From positions 1,168,789 through 1,197,206 of the forward strand of contig BFEA01000315.1 in the NCBI GenBank assembly GCA_003427395.1: 28,418 nucleotides of DNA. Reading direction: 5' to 3'. Shown here one piece after another: positions 10,470 through 19,130 of the stretch (positions within the stretch are counted from its first letter, which is position 1; the number at the start of each line of letters is the position of its first letter). This DNA comes from Chara braunii (Eukaryota; Streptophyta; Charophyceae; Charales; Characeae). A program made the position numbers and the translations under genes. Under the pieces are notes generated by a model. That model saw only the letters and a program-made list of their open reading frames with translations. It did not search any database and had not been told where the DNA came from.

Positions 10470-10515
10470 GCAAAATCAGAATGAATTTTCCCGTCAGAGT
10501 ACGGAAAGATGCATT
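10470..10515 (+). repeat. Motif M50, copy in element A
   Basis: It starts GCAAAATCAGAATGAAT and ends GAAAGATGCATT. It matches about 45 bases at 17495, 17698 and 26299 and, less well, at 13849. Similarity stops on its right-hand side in all copies, so it probably marks the end of the long element. Confidence 0.65.
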
Positions 10516-11867
10516 CCGTCTAAAACTCTCTTTTTCTCACACAATTCCAACACATCGTATCACCCAATTCGTCGCCCCGACTTCAAATCTCTCTCTACCA
10601 ACGTACTCACCCCCCTCTCGAAACCCCTACCTCACAAATTTTCTCGTTTGGTCCCAACCGACGCCGAGTAAGGTAAGCGATCCTTTACCTCCGCCATACC
10701 CATACTCCCGTCAGTATCGTGCACGTCTTCTCCGTTCTCGCTTTCCGCCTACTAACTTTCTACCCATTTTCACCCTGGATACGGTTTCGCCCACCTGCTC
10801 AACCCTTACCTCAACTTGTTTTCCCGTCGATTTCCTCAATTCCTCGGCAATACTATTGACTCGTCGTCTTCCCTATCTTTTCTACCACCATAGCTTCGCG
10901 CATTAATTTCTATACTAGCTCTCTCTCTACTATTTCTACGACCAAACTACCCCTACTATGCGTCTCGTCCGGGGCTAAGACCCCAAAATCGCCCTTTCCC
11001 TTACTCAAAACTGTTGAGGAACAGAGGAGATAGGTGTTTTCCCTCCCACCATGGTTTCTCTCCTCGACACCTCCTTGCACACCTCGTTCTCTGTTAACGA
11101 CTGTTTGAACCAATCTATCGTCCACACTGACTTTAGCACTCGCCTCGCCCTGGTCTAAAACCCCTGCCTCACAGTTCTCCTCGCTCGATTCAACTAAGGA
11201 ACGAGTGAATGGTGACTTTTCTTGCTCCCACTACTCCTATCTCGCCCATCTCCGTTGTTTAGCGCTTCTGGTCAGATATAACGCCTAAGTTCGACGTCTT
11301 AATTCGTGTCCTCCGACCTCATCTCCCCGATCTCGTGTTGGTGTCAACGACACCCTCCCCAACTCTACCACTCGATCGCTCCACAACTGTTTGGCGGCTT
11401 GACTATTTATGAGAGACTTCAGTCAATAGCGGTCCGACCAGTCCTCTGCCCCCCTGTCTCAAATCCGACAAGCGAACTGCCCGACTCACTTTCACAGGGA
11501 ACTCCCTTTTTGCCCGCTTCTCTCAGGCAGCGCCGGCCACTTTTCGGTCCCCCATGGGCTGCCAATTGCGGGACCGAGGACGCGGCCCTACTGCAAGGCC
11601 CAAACACGAGCTTAGGAGGACCGGACCCGACACAAAACGCGAAAGTAATAGTAGATACTTAAGTGAGACTTTGAAGGCCGAAGTGGGGAGGGGTTTCATC
11701 GGCCAGCCGGCTCTTGGCATGGCTACCCGTCTCCTTACTGTGTCGTGGGTCGCCACCTGCCTCAAGGAACACCGGAGCAAACAGATAATAATGCGACAAA
11801 TAAATAATAAAATATTTAGAACTCCTAATCGTCAGAACATGACGGGTGAGGGAAAAAAAGGAAAAAG
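10516..11867. other. Pyrimidine-rich gene-free stretch
   Basis: The plus strand is C/T-rich with many CTC and TCC words. Open frames here (for example a 174-codon frame at 10382-10906) are rich in Ser, Pro and Leu as expected from composition and show no domain. I see no RNA gene. A short A-rich patch at 11790-11866 borders the next repeat copy. Confidence 0.5.
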
Positions 11868-12451
11868 CTAACACCACCCTAACGCCCCTAACGGCAAAAC
11901 CAAAGGGGGATAATCCCGTAAGGCTCTCATCCCCACTGTCCCTTTGCATTACCCTTTTATCCCCACGTCGTCGCCGCTCAATCTCGATCCCTAGATCTCT
12001 TTAATGAATGTCCGCCACTGTAACCAATAGGGTTAGGCCCAAGGTCGGGTCTAGCTTTGACGGACACATAAATAAACCTATATTGTGCGACGCGCAAACC
12101 TACCGAACCACTTTCATAACCATATTATTGTCGACGTCGTCCTCCGCACGTACTCATAAGTCATAGGCAAACGCATCAACCAACGAGACACAATCTCTTT
12201 AACCCTAGTTTAATCAGAATAAAAACTTGGCCGACAACTACGCCGACTCCACAATCATCAACAAGAAAAGGAATCACGTGCGCCTTAAGTCTGCACGCCC
12301 ACACACTCTCTACTTTAGTTAACCATCCAGTCAACGTAAACCACAGACGCAGTCGCGCCTCGCGCGGTATACCTAAACTTCAAACCAAGCCTATTTTTTG
12401 TCGCTTGCAAAAAACAAGGCGGATACCCTTGTAAGGGTATTCGCACTGACA
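11868..12451 (-). mobile_element. TGTC-hairpin family copy 2 (minus strand)
   Basis: On the minus strand TGTC is at 12451-12448, followed by the stem-loop at 12419-12444 and about 0.55 kb of sequence matching the start of element A. Read on the minus strand, AGAGAGTGTGTGG, TTCTTGTTGATGATTGT and GGTTTTGCC appear in the same order as at 5257, 5311 and 5521. Against copy 1 the shared blocks include CTCGATCCC and TGTAACCAATA. It is shorter than the 0.9-1.0 kb copies that end in a poly(A). It has no conserved open frame. Confidence 0.75.
12419..12444 (-). other. Terminal stem-loop of copy 2
   Basis: GCGGATACCCTT pairs with AAGGGTATTCGC around a GT centre; one G-T step is the only deviation in 12 pairs. 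This is the best-kept example of the GCG/CGC version of the stem. Confidence 0.85.
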
Positions 12452-13848
12452 CTGCGACGCGAGTCCTAGATCATTCTCGAGTGTCACACAACATAGTCCA
12501 CCACACGCACAACCAAACATGCTCCAAGGATGCCGACAACACCCAGGTTGTTGCACTTCTCAAAAAAATAATGTTGCGTTGCGCAACTGACACCACTCTT
12601 GGAACCAAGTCCGAAGTGTGCACTACTGCTGGAACCCCCTCTGCATCACGCTAATGCACTTCACTCTGAGTACCTGCCGCCTCGTGAGTACTATTAAAAA
12701 AAAAAACCACCGGCATCGTTGTCGTGTGTTGCATCGTCTTGAATTGGTCCCTGAAATGATATCGGCATTAAGTGCAGTCTCGACGCTCATGAGGCATCTG
12801 AAAAGAGACTAATGTAGTGCTGCCACTGTCAATCTAGAAGTGCCTCAGAAACGCACTGCAGTTACTAAGCAACATGTCACTTAAAACAGGATAGTGGCTG
12901 GCTTACCAATTGCTGCTAGCTCGAAACCAGTGGTACAACACCTAGCAATACCACCACCTGAGCAACCAAAGAAGAGAGGCCCACTACGCCGCCTAAATTC
13001 GGCAGCACCTCCCCTTAATTAAGTGTCACCGAACAGGCCGCAAAATGGGTAACATTTCCTCACCATAAATAAATGTTATCGACGTCGTAAAAAAATGGCA
13101 GCATATCCCCACCAAATAGAGTACAGCCTGCCAAGCGGTCACGAGAGCACTACCTCAATGGTACCTGTTGACGATGATAACCACCGGTAGAATTAATAAA
13201 ATTTTTGACCTAAAAAAATCAGGTTCAAAATGCCATCCCCCGAGCCCTACAACACAGTCTTGGTCCAACAGCGCGGCCTCAAGAACTGTCTCAGAGGGCC
13301 GACACCAACCAAAGGATGGACCAGAGTGCTCCCTTTCTAAGTTATGGTCGGCGTGCTCCTCTTCACTGCAGACCTCTAGTCTCCTTCCGCGCTGCCTCCG
13401 ACAGCCTCTCCAGAAGCCTCTCCAGCAATCCAGTAACACTTAAACCACCAGTACTTCGCCCAACTATTGAAGTTGAGTCTGCCCTGTGTGCCAATTTTTG
13501 TCGAGCCTTGAAGGGGGATTTCCACTCGCCGAAAAAAAGAAAAGTTGAAAAGGGGACGTAACGTCCCGCCAGTCCACGAAAGAGTCCGCCTCTCATGGTA
13601 GGGAGGAGGATCATAAATGATAGAATTTGTGCATAGGACGTGAATGCAGTTGATTCATTGAGATCTGACCCTCCTTGCCCCTAGCTGCAATTCAGTCAAC
13701 CTCGTCAAATATAGCTGCATTCATGTCCGGAGCCTTTTGAAAAATGTCCAAGGAAATACAGAAACAGAAGCCACGGGCACAACGAGAGAAAGATGCTTTG
13801 TAGTTGTTGTTGTTGTTGTTTGTCTGGGCTCGACTGATATGGAAATGT
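12452..13848. other. Unexplained stretch without a supported gene
   Basis: Two overlapping open frames, 13168-13443 and 13316-13561, are the longest on the plus strand. The second ends in SPKKRKVEKGT, which resembles a basic nuclear localisation signal, but the protein has no recognisable domain and there is no homologue elsewhere in the window. It could be a fragment of an exon or chance. A (TTG)n microsatellite lies at about 13802-13820. Confidence 0.4.
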
Positions 13849-13900
13849 GCACAATGAGAAAAACATGACGAATCCTCCACTACAATATGAAAAGATACAT
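13849..13900 (+). repeat. Motif M50, divergent copy
   Basis: GCACAATGAGAAAAACATGA, then AATCCTCCACTACAATATGA and AAAGATACAT, align with M50 allowing a short insertion. The flanks do not match the other copies apart from AAATGTGC just upstream. It is the weakest of the five copies. Confidence 0.45.
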
Positions 13901-13949
13901 CATCCAGCGTCTCTTGTTCTTGTTCAGAATTAAAAGTTCTCCTATTCTT

Positions 13950-13971
13950 AAAAAAAAAAAAAAAAAAAAAA
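13950..13971 (+). repeat. A22 homopolymer
   Basis: Twenty-two A bases follow CTATTCTT. This may be a retroposon tail, but no poly(A) signal or recognisable element body is seen to its left. Confidence 0.85.
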
Positions 13972-14047
13972 GGAGGTTTGTTGCTGTCCGAGGAGGATTC
14001 ACAATGAAAAGATTCGTTGGGCCTCTTGTCGTTTTCTCATGTGGAAA

Positions 14048-14248
14048 GTACTGGAGCCAGACCTATATACAAACGAAAAATTAAATTTATTTATGCTTTC
14101 TTCAAGCTTATATNNNNNNNNNNNNNNNNNNNNNNNNNNNNNNNNNNNNNNNNNNNNNNNNNNNNNNNNNNNNNNNNNNNNNGTACTGGAGCCAGACCTA
14201 TATACAAACGAAAAATTAAATTTATTTATGCTTTCTTCAAGCTTATAT
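14048..14248. other. Scaffold gap (69 N) with identical 66-bp flanks
   Basis: Bases 14114-14182 are N. The 66 bases on the left (14048-14113) and on the right (14183-14248) are identical, both beginning GTACTGGAGCCAGACC and ending CAAGCTTATAT. Two assembly contigs sharing the same end would give this, so the gap is probably spurious or has a true size unrelated to 69, and the adjoining sequence may be falsely duplicated. Confidence 0.9.
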
Positions 14249-14277
14249 ATACTATACGATACGCTTGAATTCTCCAA

Positions 14278-14313
14278 TTATTGAATTGAATTGAATTGAA
14301 TTGAATTGATTGA
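14278..14313 (+). repeat. (ATTGA)n pentanucleotide repeat
   Basis: ATTGA/TTGAA is repeated about six times, ending in an imperfect unit. It lies between the gap and the tRNA, inside the mitochondrial-type segment. Confidence 0.85.
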
Positions 14314-14360
14314 AAGGTTTGTTTTGATATAGATAGGAACATTAATTATAATTACGTTAC

Positions 14361-14432
14361 AGGAGAAAAGAGATTCGAACCCTTAATGTATGGTTTTGGA
14401 GACCATTGTTCTACCATTGAAACTATTCTCCT
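14361..14432 (-). tRNA. trnW: tRNA-Trp (CCA), mitochondrial type
   Basis: On the minus strand 72 bases fold as a full cloverleaf. The acceptor is AGGAGAA/TTCTCCT with all seven pairs. The D arm is GTTT/GAAC with a short loop, CAATGGTA. The anticodon arm is ATGGT/ACCAT with loop CTCCAAA, giving anticodon CCA. The T arm is AAGGG/CTCTT with loop TTCGAAT. No 3' CCA is encoded. The short D loop and AT-rich stems fit an organellar tRNA. It is divergent to the nad3 fragment 24 bases away, which supports a mitochondrial origin for the segment. Because all stems pair, the copy is either recent nuclear mtDNA or true mitochondrial sequence joined at the gap. Confidence 0.85.
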
Positions 14433-14456
14433 CAGAAAACAAAGTATGATTGGTTT

Positions 14457-14594
14457 ATGGAGTTTGCACCTATTTTTGTGTATTTGGTCATTAGTTTACT
14501 ACTTTCTTTGATCTTAATTGACCTTTCTTTCTTATTTGCTTCTTCATCCAACCTAACTTATCCGGAAAAACTATCAGCTTACGAATGTGGTTTT
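14457..14594 (+). pseudogene. nad3: NADH dehydrogenase subunit 3, 5' fragment (mitochondrial)
   Basis: The first 46 codons match streptophyte mitochondrial NAD3, a membrane subunit of respiratory complex I. The sequence opens MEFAPIFVYLVISLL and carries the diagnostic YPEKLSAYECGF at residues 35-46, in register with the land-plant protein. From codon 47 the similarity stops: the expected Asp-Pro-Phe does not follow, although the frame stays open to about 14738 by chance. The full protein is near 118 residues, so about 60% is missing. The break falls at nucleotide 138-140 of the gene; as I recall, a group II intron (nad3i140) sits there in some charophytes and land plants. The fragment is therefore either a truncated nuclear copy or exon 1 followed by intron. 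Codon use and start agree with a mitochondrial gene. Confidence 0.85.
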
Positions 14595-16474
14595 AAGGGC
14601 GGCCGTAAGGTCACCTATAGTTATCAAAGTGTGCGACCGAACTTCACACTAGGGGCATACAAAACCAATTTATCTTTCCAATTTCTGGCGGACGATTCAT
14701 TCTCGCAGTGTCGTTTGGAGAGTGGTGAAGGATTTTAAAGAGATTTGTGCACGGACTTGGGGCCTCGCTCCACTACTTTTCCGAATATGCAAAATGACAC
14801 TCAATCCTTCGTTAGAACATGGAAAGATACACTGGCAGTGCAATTCTCTTTTGACCATGTGGACAGTAGTGGAGCACGACCCACGTGCGTTTTCCCGTCG
14901 ACTAGCGGATCTCACTCCTTTATTTCTTTGTCTTTTTATAGCACATGTCAGAATTCTCGTTTCTTTTCTTTGTTTCGTTCACTGTATGGTGCGATGCGGC
15001 ATGTGGAAACAACCAACCACAATTTCTCCTGATATGTGGACATTTCCCTTGGGCCCAACAACTTTCTCCCCCACGCCCTATCGAGCCTTTTTTGACCCAC
15101 GAAAGTTGAGGGGCGTTAACGGGGAAGGTCCGTGACCCATGTATGGGCTAAGTACAAGTCGTTTAAGTGTGTTGTCCTACACTAGCAGCACGAGTGCTTC
15201 TGTGTGGCAGTTGGAGACAAGTGTTTTTGTATAGTGCCTGAGGAACGTTGGTCATCACTCCACCCCCCAGACATAATGGCGGGCTCATATTAGGCCCTTG
15301 ATCTAACAAGATCAAAGACTAATTGTGGCTGCACGACAACCGTAACCTTAGTGGGGCAGTTAAGGAAACTGCCTTTTTTTTCCCCCCCTCAGCTATCTCG
15401 GATTTTCATGCGATAGTTGAGCTTTTGCAATTTTCAAATTTGTTTTTCTTTTATTTTTCTGATAAGGGGTTGAAAAAATCCAACCCCTTTCAGTTTGACG
15501 TATCTGACCCCTTTTCCCGGAGCAGATGCGTCAAGGAAAATAATGTACTTAGCCTTTTTTTTTTGCCTTTTAATTTTTAGCCTCCCTATGAAAACGAGAG
15601 TCTGACAGTTACCTCGAGCGGTTTGTACCAGTGGCAACACCTCGTGCGCACAGGTGTCCTTACGAGAATGCAGCAAAAAGAAAAGGAAACAACAAAAAGA
15701 AAAAAAAAACAAACCCAACCCCCTAAACTGCAACACTCCTTGCTCAAGGAGGACAGTTGACAGTTTGGGAAAGGTAGGTCCTTTTCTTTCCCAACTTTCG
15801 TTCTCTCTCCCTCTCCCTTCGACTTCCTCAATTCCTTCTCCGTGTGCGCTATGAGTGGTGGTATCTAACATCTTGTGACCGAAAGTATTCGTGTCGTTTT
15901 CAAGTGGGAGCTCGCACTCAACCAAAATGGTTGTATTCCAACCTGGAGGCACATTTGCCTTTTTTTTTTCTCCTCTCTCCGCTGCATGTTTGGTTACCCA
16001 TTAGCACTCCCTCTCTGTTTGGCCATTCCCAACCTCAACGGCCACGAGACGTGGGGCTGAAAGAAAAAGGAAAGGGGAAAAAAAAAAAAGGAAAAAAAAA
16101 CAAACAAACTTACCTACTCGTTGGCAAACTGTCGAGATGCAGACCAAAGTTCGAATCCAGGCGCCAACAGTTTTTGGCGCCCCCTTCACTACCTCCCACG
16201 TTCAACAGGAGAACGAATCACCTGCTAGAACACGGAGAGACACACCACCACGATTTTTGTCTTTATGTGGAGAATGGTGGAGGAAGGGCGCTCGTTTCAT
16301 GTGCCACGTCGGGGGGGAGGAAGGGGAGACTAAAAGCGAAAGGAAAAGCAAAACTAATATAAAAAAAAAATTACCAAAACAACCCCACACCTTGAAAATA
16401 GGTGTCAGTTCCCCTTCCTTTTAGAAAATGTAAGTCCTTACCACAACGATGTGTCACCTGTCGCTTTGCTTTAG

Positions 16475-16476
<2 letters not shown>
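14595..16476. other. Stretch after nad3 without a supported gene
   Basis: Just after the nad3 break the sequence holds GTGCGACCG at 14632, which resembles a group II intron 5' end but sits about 35 bases too far downstream. Further on there are stem-loops: GGCAGTT/AACTGCC followed by T8 (about 15354-15382) and AAGGGGTTG/CAACCCCTT (about 15465-15490). Runs of A, T and G are frequent (15550-15562, 15695-15710, 15960-15970, 16077-16100). Open frames of 138 codons (14722-15135) and 172 codons (15434-15952 minus, 15844-16362 plus) have only low-complexity content, and I do not support them as genes. Confidence 0.5.
16120..16168 (+). other. tRNA-like stem with B-box-like sequence
   Basis: GTTGGC and GCCAAC enclose about 37 bases that include AAAGTTCGAATCCAGG, close to the Pol III B box. 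The length is about 50 bases, too short for a cloverleaf, and no anticodon arm forms. It follows an A-rich run. It may be a tRNA-derived retroposon remnant or chance. Confidence 0.35.
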
Positions 16477-16505
<29 letters not shown>

Positions 16506-17473
16506 CATATTTTGTTTTCTTTGACCGTTGGCTTAAACCAACGACACGTCCTGACTCCTGCGCCCTCATGACACATCTCTCCACTGTAGAAAATCAGACC
16601 TAAGTTCGATTTCTGACGAAATCGAAACTCGTGAATTTTATTTTTTACCAGTTCTCGATTCATGCGTCTTGTTCTTGCACAGGTGTCATGGAAATCTTCA
16701 CATGGCACAAGCGATTCATGCCCTCCGATTTTGAGATCGAACGGCCGAAATCGACCATGCCATTTTTCCCTGCACAAAAGACCGCTCGAAAAAAGTTAGC
16801 CCAGTGACACGTTTTAACTTTGATCCCTGCACCTCCGGGATGAAACTCCAATGTCATAACCTACTGGACGAGCTCCTGCCGCGGTGAGGTAAGAGCAACT
16901 CTTTCTTATGAAGAGCTCTGCCTCAGTAGGATATTTGTCTGTGGCACGACGGACCCTTGTCTGAGCTTACCGTTTATCATGCTGATCGTTCATCCTCAGG
17001 ACAAACACATGTCGATCCTGGTGGGATGGAATGTTAGACCTCTACCATCGCAACGCGGGTTCAACCCGAAATGATGAAAACCTTAATAAAATTTTGTAAC
17101 ACATGCTTTCTACCCTACGATCACACATGCAACACAACCATTATTTTTTGTCGTTTAGGTTATCAATCCCGAGGTTGTTAAGTCGCGCGTCCCTGTTTTC
17201 AATAGGGTAGGATAAAATCAAAGTTTTAACAGTAATGCCTTGTTGTGGCATCACCACGTATGGCAAGCAAATGGTAAAATTTTCGGCATTGTGGCGTCTT
17301 ACTTGCGCTTAAAAGTATTTGTCTTTTTGACATAGGGTCGGTTCGAATTAGCTTCAGCAGGTACTCCAATCAAATCAAGTCAGACAATTCAAACGAAATT
17401 TCACCAACAGTCGGACATTGTCCAACTTTTGCAGTCCTTTGCAAATACCCTTGTAAGGGTTTCTGCTTAGACA
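16477..17473 (-). mobile_element. TGTC-hairpin family copy 3 (minus strand), with poly(A) end
   Basis: On the minus strand it starts TGTC at 17473-17470, has the stem-loop at 17441-17466, and ends about 0.95 kb later with a GTTGG/CCAAC stem-loop (16526-16543) and, after 20 A-rich bases, A29 (T29 on the plus strand at 16477-16505). Its body aligns with the plus-strand copies at 20893 and 27491: the stretch GGTCGGTTCGAA to CATTGTCC (17338-17422) is the inverse of 20943-21035, and a CTCTT/AAGAG stem-loop (about 16897-16913) is shared with 27953-27970. Together with copy 6 it defines a poly(A)-bordered end for the family. No open frame is shared. Confidence 0.75.
17441..17466 (-). other. Terminal stem-loop of copy 3
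   Basis: GCAAATACCCTT and AAGGGTTTCTGC around GT, with two mismatches in twelve pairs. The GCA/TGC outer pair is intermediate between the GCG/CGC version (12419) and the GGGGCA/TGCCCC version (20897). Confidence 0.8.
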
Positions 17474-17916
17474 CCACAACCTCCTAACAAGTGTGCGAAA
17501 TGATAATGAATCTTCCGCTATGACAAGTAAAAATGCATTCGCAACTAACCTGAAAACAATAACGACTAACACGATCACCACCACCAAGACTTCAATGATG
17601 AGAAGAATTGTGATCCTAATGACAACCATCACCATGAGTAATCGATGATGGCCACGATAGCGAGAAACAACAAATTTGTTCCCCTACTCACAAAATGTAC
17701 AAATTGAGAAAGAATCTTCCGCTATAACACAGAAAGATGCATTTTACAATTTTGGAGCGAATCTAATGCTATAATTTGGACAGATATGATGCCCCTGAGC
17801 ATGACGACCAGGATGATGCAGCGCATGACTGCTGGAAATGCTATTACCACCACATTGGAAACAAGCATCAAGGCGAGTAGTACGACCACCAAAACGATGC
17901 GGGAAATATAAGGACA
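17474..17916 (+). repeat. Head-to-head spacer with two M50 motifs in tandem
   Basis: Between the TGTC ends of copy 3 (minus) and copy 4 (plus) lie two M50 copies in direct orientation, at 17495-17539 and 17698-17744. Both contain GAATCTTCCGCTAT and end in a form of GATGCATT or AATGCATT. Between them are ACC- and CAC-rich words. No gene is visible. Confidence 0.65.
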
Positions 17917-18620
17917 ATATTGGGGGCAAAAATCTTGACAATGGTATCTGCCCCATGTTTTCGATATCAGACATTGACCGGTTGTCGGTGTTAATTTTGT
18001 TTCAAAGATTTGACTCGATGAGATTGAGATACTGCCAAAGCCTATTCAGACCCAGCCATTGATTGAGAAGCCGAAGTTCTTTTGTTTAAAGTACGGACGC
18101 CTACTGCAGGCAAAAATGACGGCAGGGGTTTATGGTATAATCAATCATTCTCCTCGTTGGGTAGGGTTAGAGGGGCAGGCGGTCGTGAAAATACTTAATC
18201 TGAATTTGTACTGTTTAAATTGTGGCCCGCGGTTGTCAAGGCTCGTAATTCAGGGTTTGAGTGGCAAAAAAAAAAGTGGTCTCGTCACTTGTATGGTCGT
18301 GGTGCAGGAGCGCAGAGATTTTGACGTGTCCAACTTAAGGATTGCCCTCAATAGGGCTCAAACTGACATCGGTGTGTTGAATCACTTACGTCCTACTCTG
18401 AAGGGATGAGCGTGCGTTTACTCAAGGGGTCGAAGGCCAACTGTTTGAGTGGCAGGAACAGACAGGAATTTGTCGGGCCACTGGTTGGATACCTGCACTG
18501 GGTTTGACTCTTCATAATTAAAAGTCGCTCTTATTCAGTATTGAATAGAAGCTAGCCCAATAATTTGACGTACCAGACTTTCACCCGGTGGATACCATAA
18601 TCGAGCCACATATCGCACTA
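17917..18620 (+). mobile_element. TGTC-hairpin family copy 4 (plus strand), 3' end missing
   Basis: This is the closest relative of the first 0.7 kb of element C: long stretches such as GAGATACTGCCAAA and CCTATTCAGAC, CTCATAATT-type words and ACTGTTTGAGTGGC-like blocks recur in the same order with similarity that looks near 80%. The terminal stem-loop (17922-17954) has kept only its outer GGGGCA/TGCCCC. Similarity to element C ends near 18620, where the integrase remnant begins. Copies 4 and C bracket that remnant and about 2.3 kb in all, so they could be the two LTRs of one old element. Because C continues far beyond the LTR-like part, this is only one option. Confidence 0.65.
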
Positions 18621-18689
18621 GGTAAGCCGTTAAAAAGACCAATCCATTTAAAAACGACAATATTTGTCGATAATATAACCATCAAGTGA

Positions 18690-19130
18690 ACAATTGGGTA
18701 TGCCCCTGTAATGCTATGGTTCGGTCGACATGCGACATTTTCAATTGAGAGTTTTTTTACTACTTGGCGGAGGAAGGACATGCAGACTAATCTTTTCACG
18801 AAAGATTTGCTTGACCTCATAGCAAGACAATAATGTTCACAAAGAAAGAATTGAAGAAGTCGTTGCCTCTACTGCTGAAAGGAGGCAGACAGGCAAGGTC
18901 AGATGGGACAAGCGACCTCAAGTTCGTAAAGAGTCATTGAAAGTTGGTGATTTTATTCTCCTCTAAAACTATTATTTGGAAAAACAACGGTGGATAGTCG
19001 GTGGTTGGGACCATATCGCATCGTCAAAACGACGGAACATGGTTCGTATAAGATTGAGGAAATAAATTGCGTTTGTGGACGGAATTGTGTTTCTGGTTCT
19101 CATTTACGGAAATTCATTTATACGGACTAA
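18690..19130 (+). pseudogene. Ty3/gypsy integrase C-terminal part, decayed
   Basis: Three frames together give the end of a gypsy-type integrase. First comes TIGYAPVMLWFGR (18690-18728), the family's TGYSPFELLYGR-like signature, followed by FFTTWRRKDMQ and LLDLIARQ, with stops at 18687 and after ARQ. Next, from 18838, come RWDKRPQVRKESLKVGDFILL and a stop at 18964. After a frameshift RWLGPYRIV, GSYKIEE and GSHLRKF run to a stop at 19128. The latter motifs are the chromodomain-adjacent GPY/F-type module that binds DNA during integration. The catalytic core, reverse transcriptase and RNase H are absent. Only the tail of a dead polyprotein is left. A long A run (A14) follows. Confidence 0.8.

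Larger units (their letters stand above)
5142..10515 (+). mobile_element. Element A: long non-coding modular element, plus strand
   Basis: It begins TGTCGG at 5142, with a stem-loop at 5149-5174, and is colinear with element C (20893-26343). Shared landmarks in order: GTCGAGCGCATC (5709 and 21768), TATCCCCGCCGAGCTAC (5935 and 21967), CAATGATGGCGTACTATG (6372 and 22360), a run of about 121-bp tandem units (7494 and 23345), spaced ATCTTA stem-loops (8339 and 24240), a block with AATCCCGCCTG (9418 and 25278), AGGGCCCC followed by CAATGGTGGT (9560 and 25428), and motif M50 (10470 and 26299). The distance from the first stem-loop to M50 is close to 5.3-5.4 kb in both. No frame is conserved between the copies, and none shows a known protein domain. 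The first 0.4 kb matches the TGTC-hairpin family. The right end is placed at M50 because similarity is lost there. It could be a non-autonomous LTR-type element or another structured retroposon. Confidence 0.7.

Noticed and set aside
10382-10906. 174-codon plus-strand frame overlapping M50
   Set aside because: Ser/Pro/Leu-rich as expected from the C/T-rich strand; the frame is not kept in element C.
13168-13443. MTMIT start resembling a lacZ alpha cloning-vector peptide
   Set aside because: Only the first five residues agree; the DNA around them has no vector sequence.
14595-14738. Extension of nad3 beyond codon 46
   Set aside because: The frame stays open but the residues no longer match NAD3; only codons 1-46 are supported.
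14722-15135. 138-codon plus-strand frame after nad3
   Set aside because: No domain recognised, and it overlaps sequence that could be mitochondrial intron or nuclear filler.
15434-15952. 172-codon minus-strand frame
   Set aside because: Phe- and Lys-rich low-complexity content from homopolymer runs, no domain, no related copy.
15844-16362. 172-codon plus-strand frame
   Set aside because: Composed largely of A-run lysines and pyrimidine-rich sequence; no recognisable domain.
17922-18620. Clean 5' LTR call for copy 4
   Set aside because: No primer-binding site, target-site duplication or CA end could be identified, so it is left as a repeat copy with LTR as one option.
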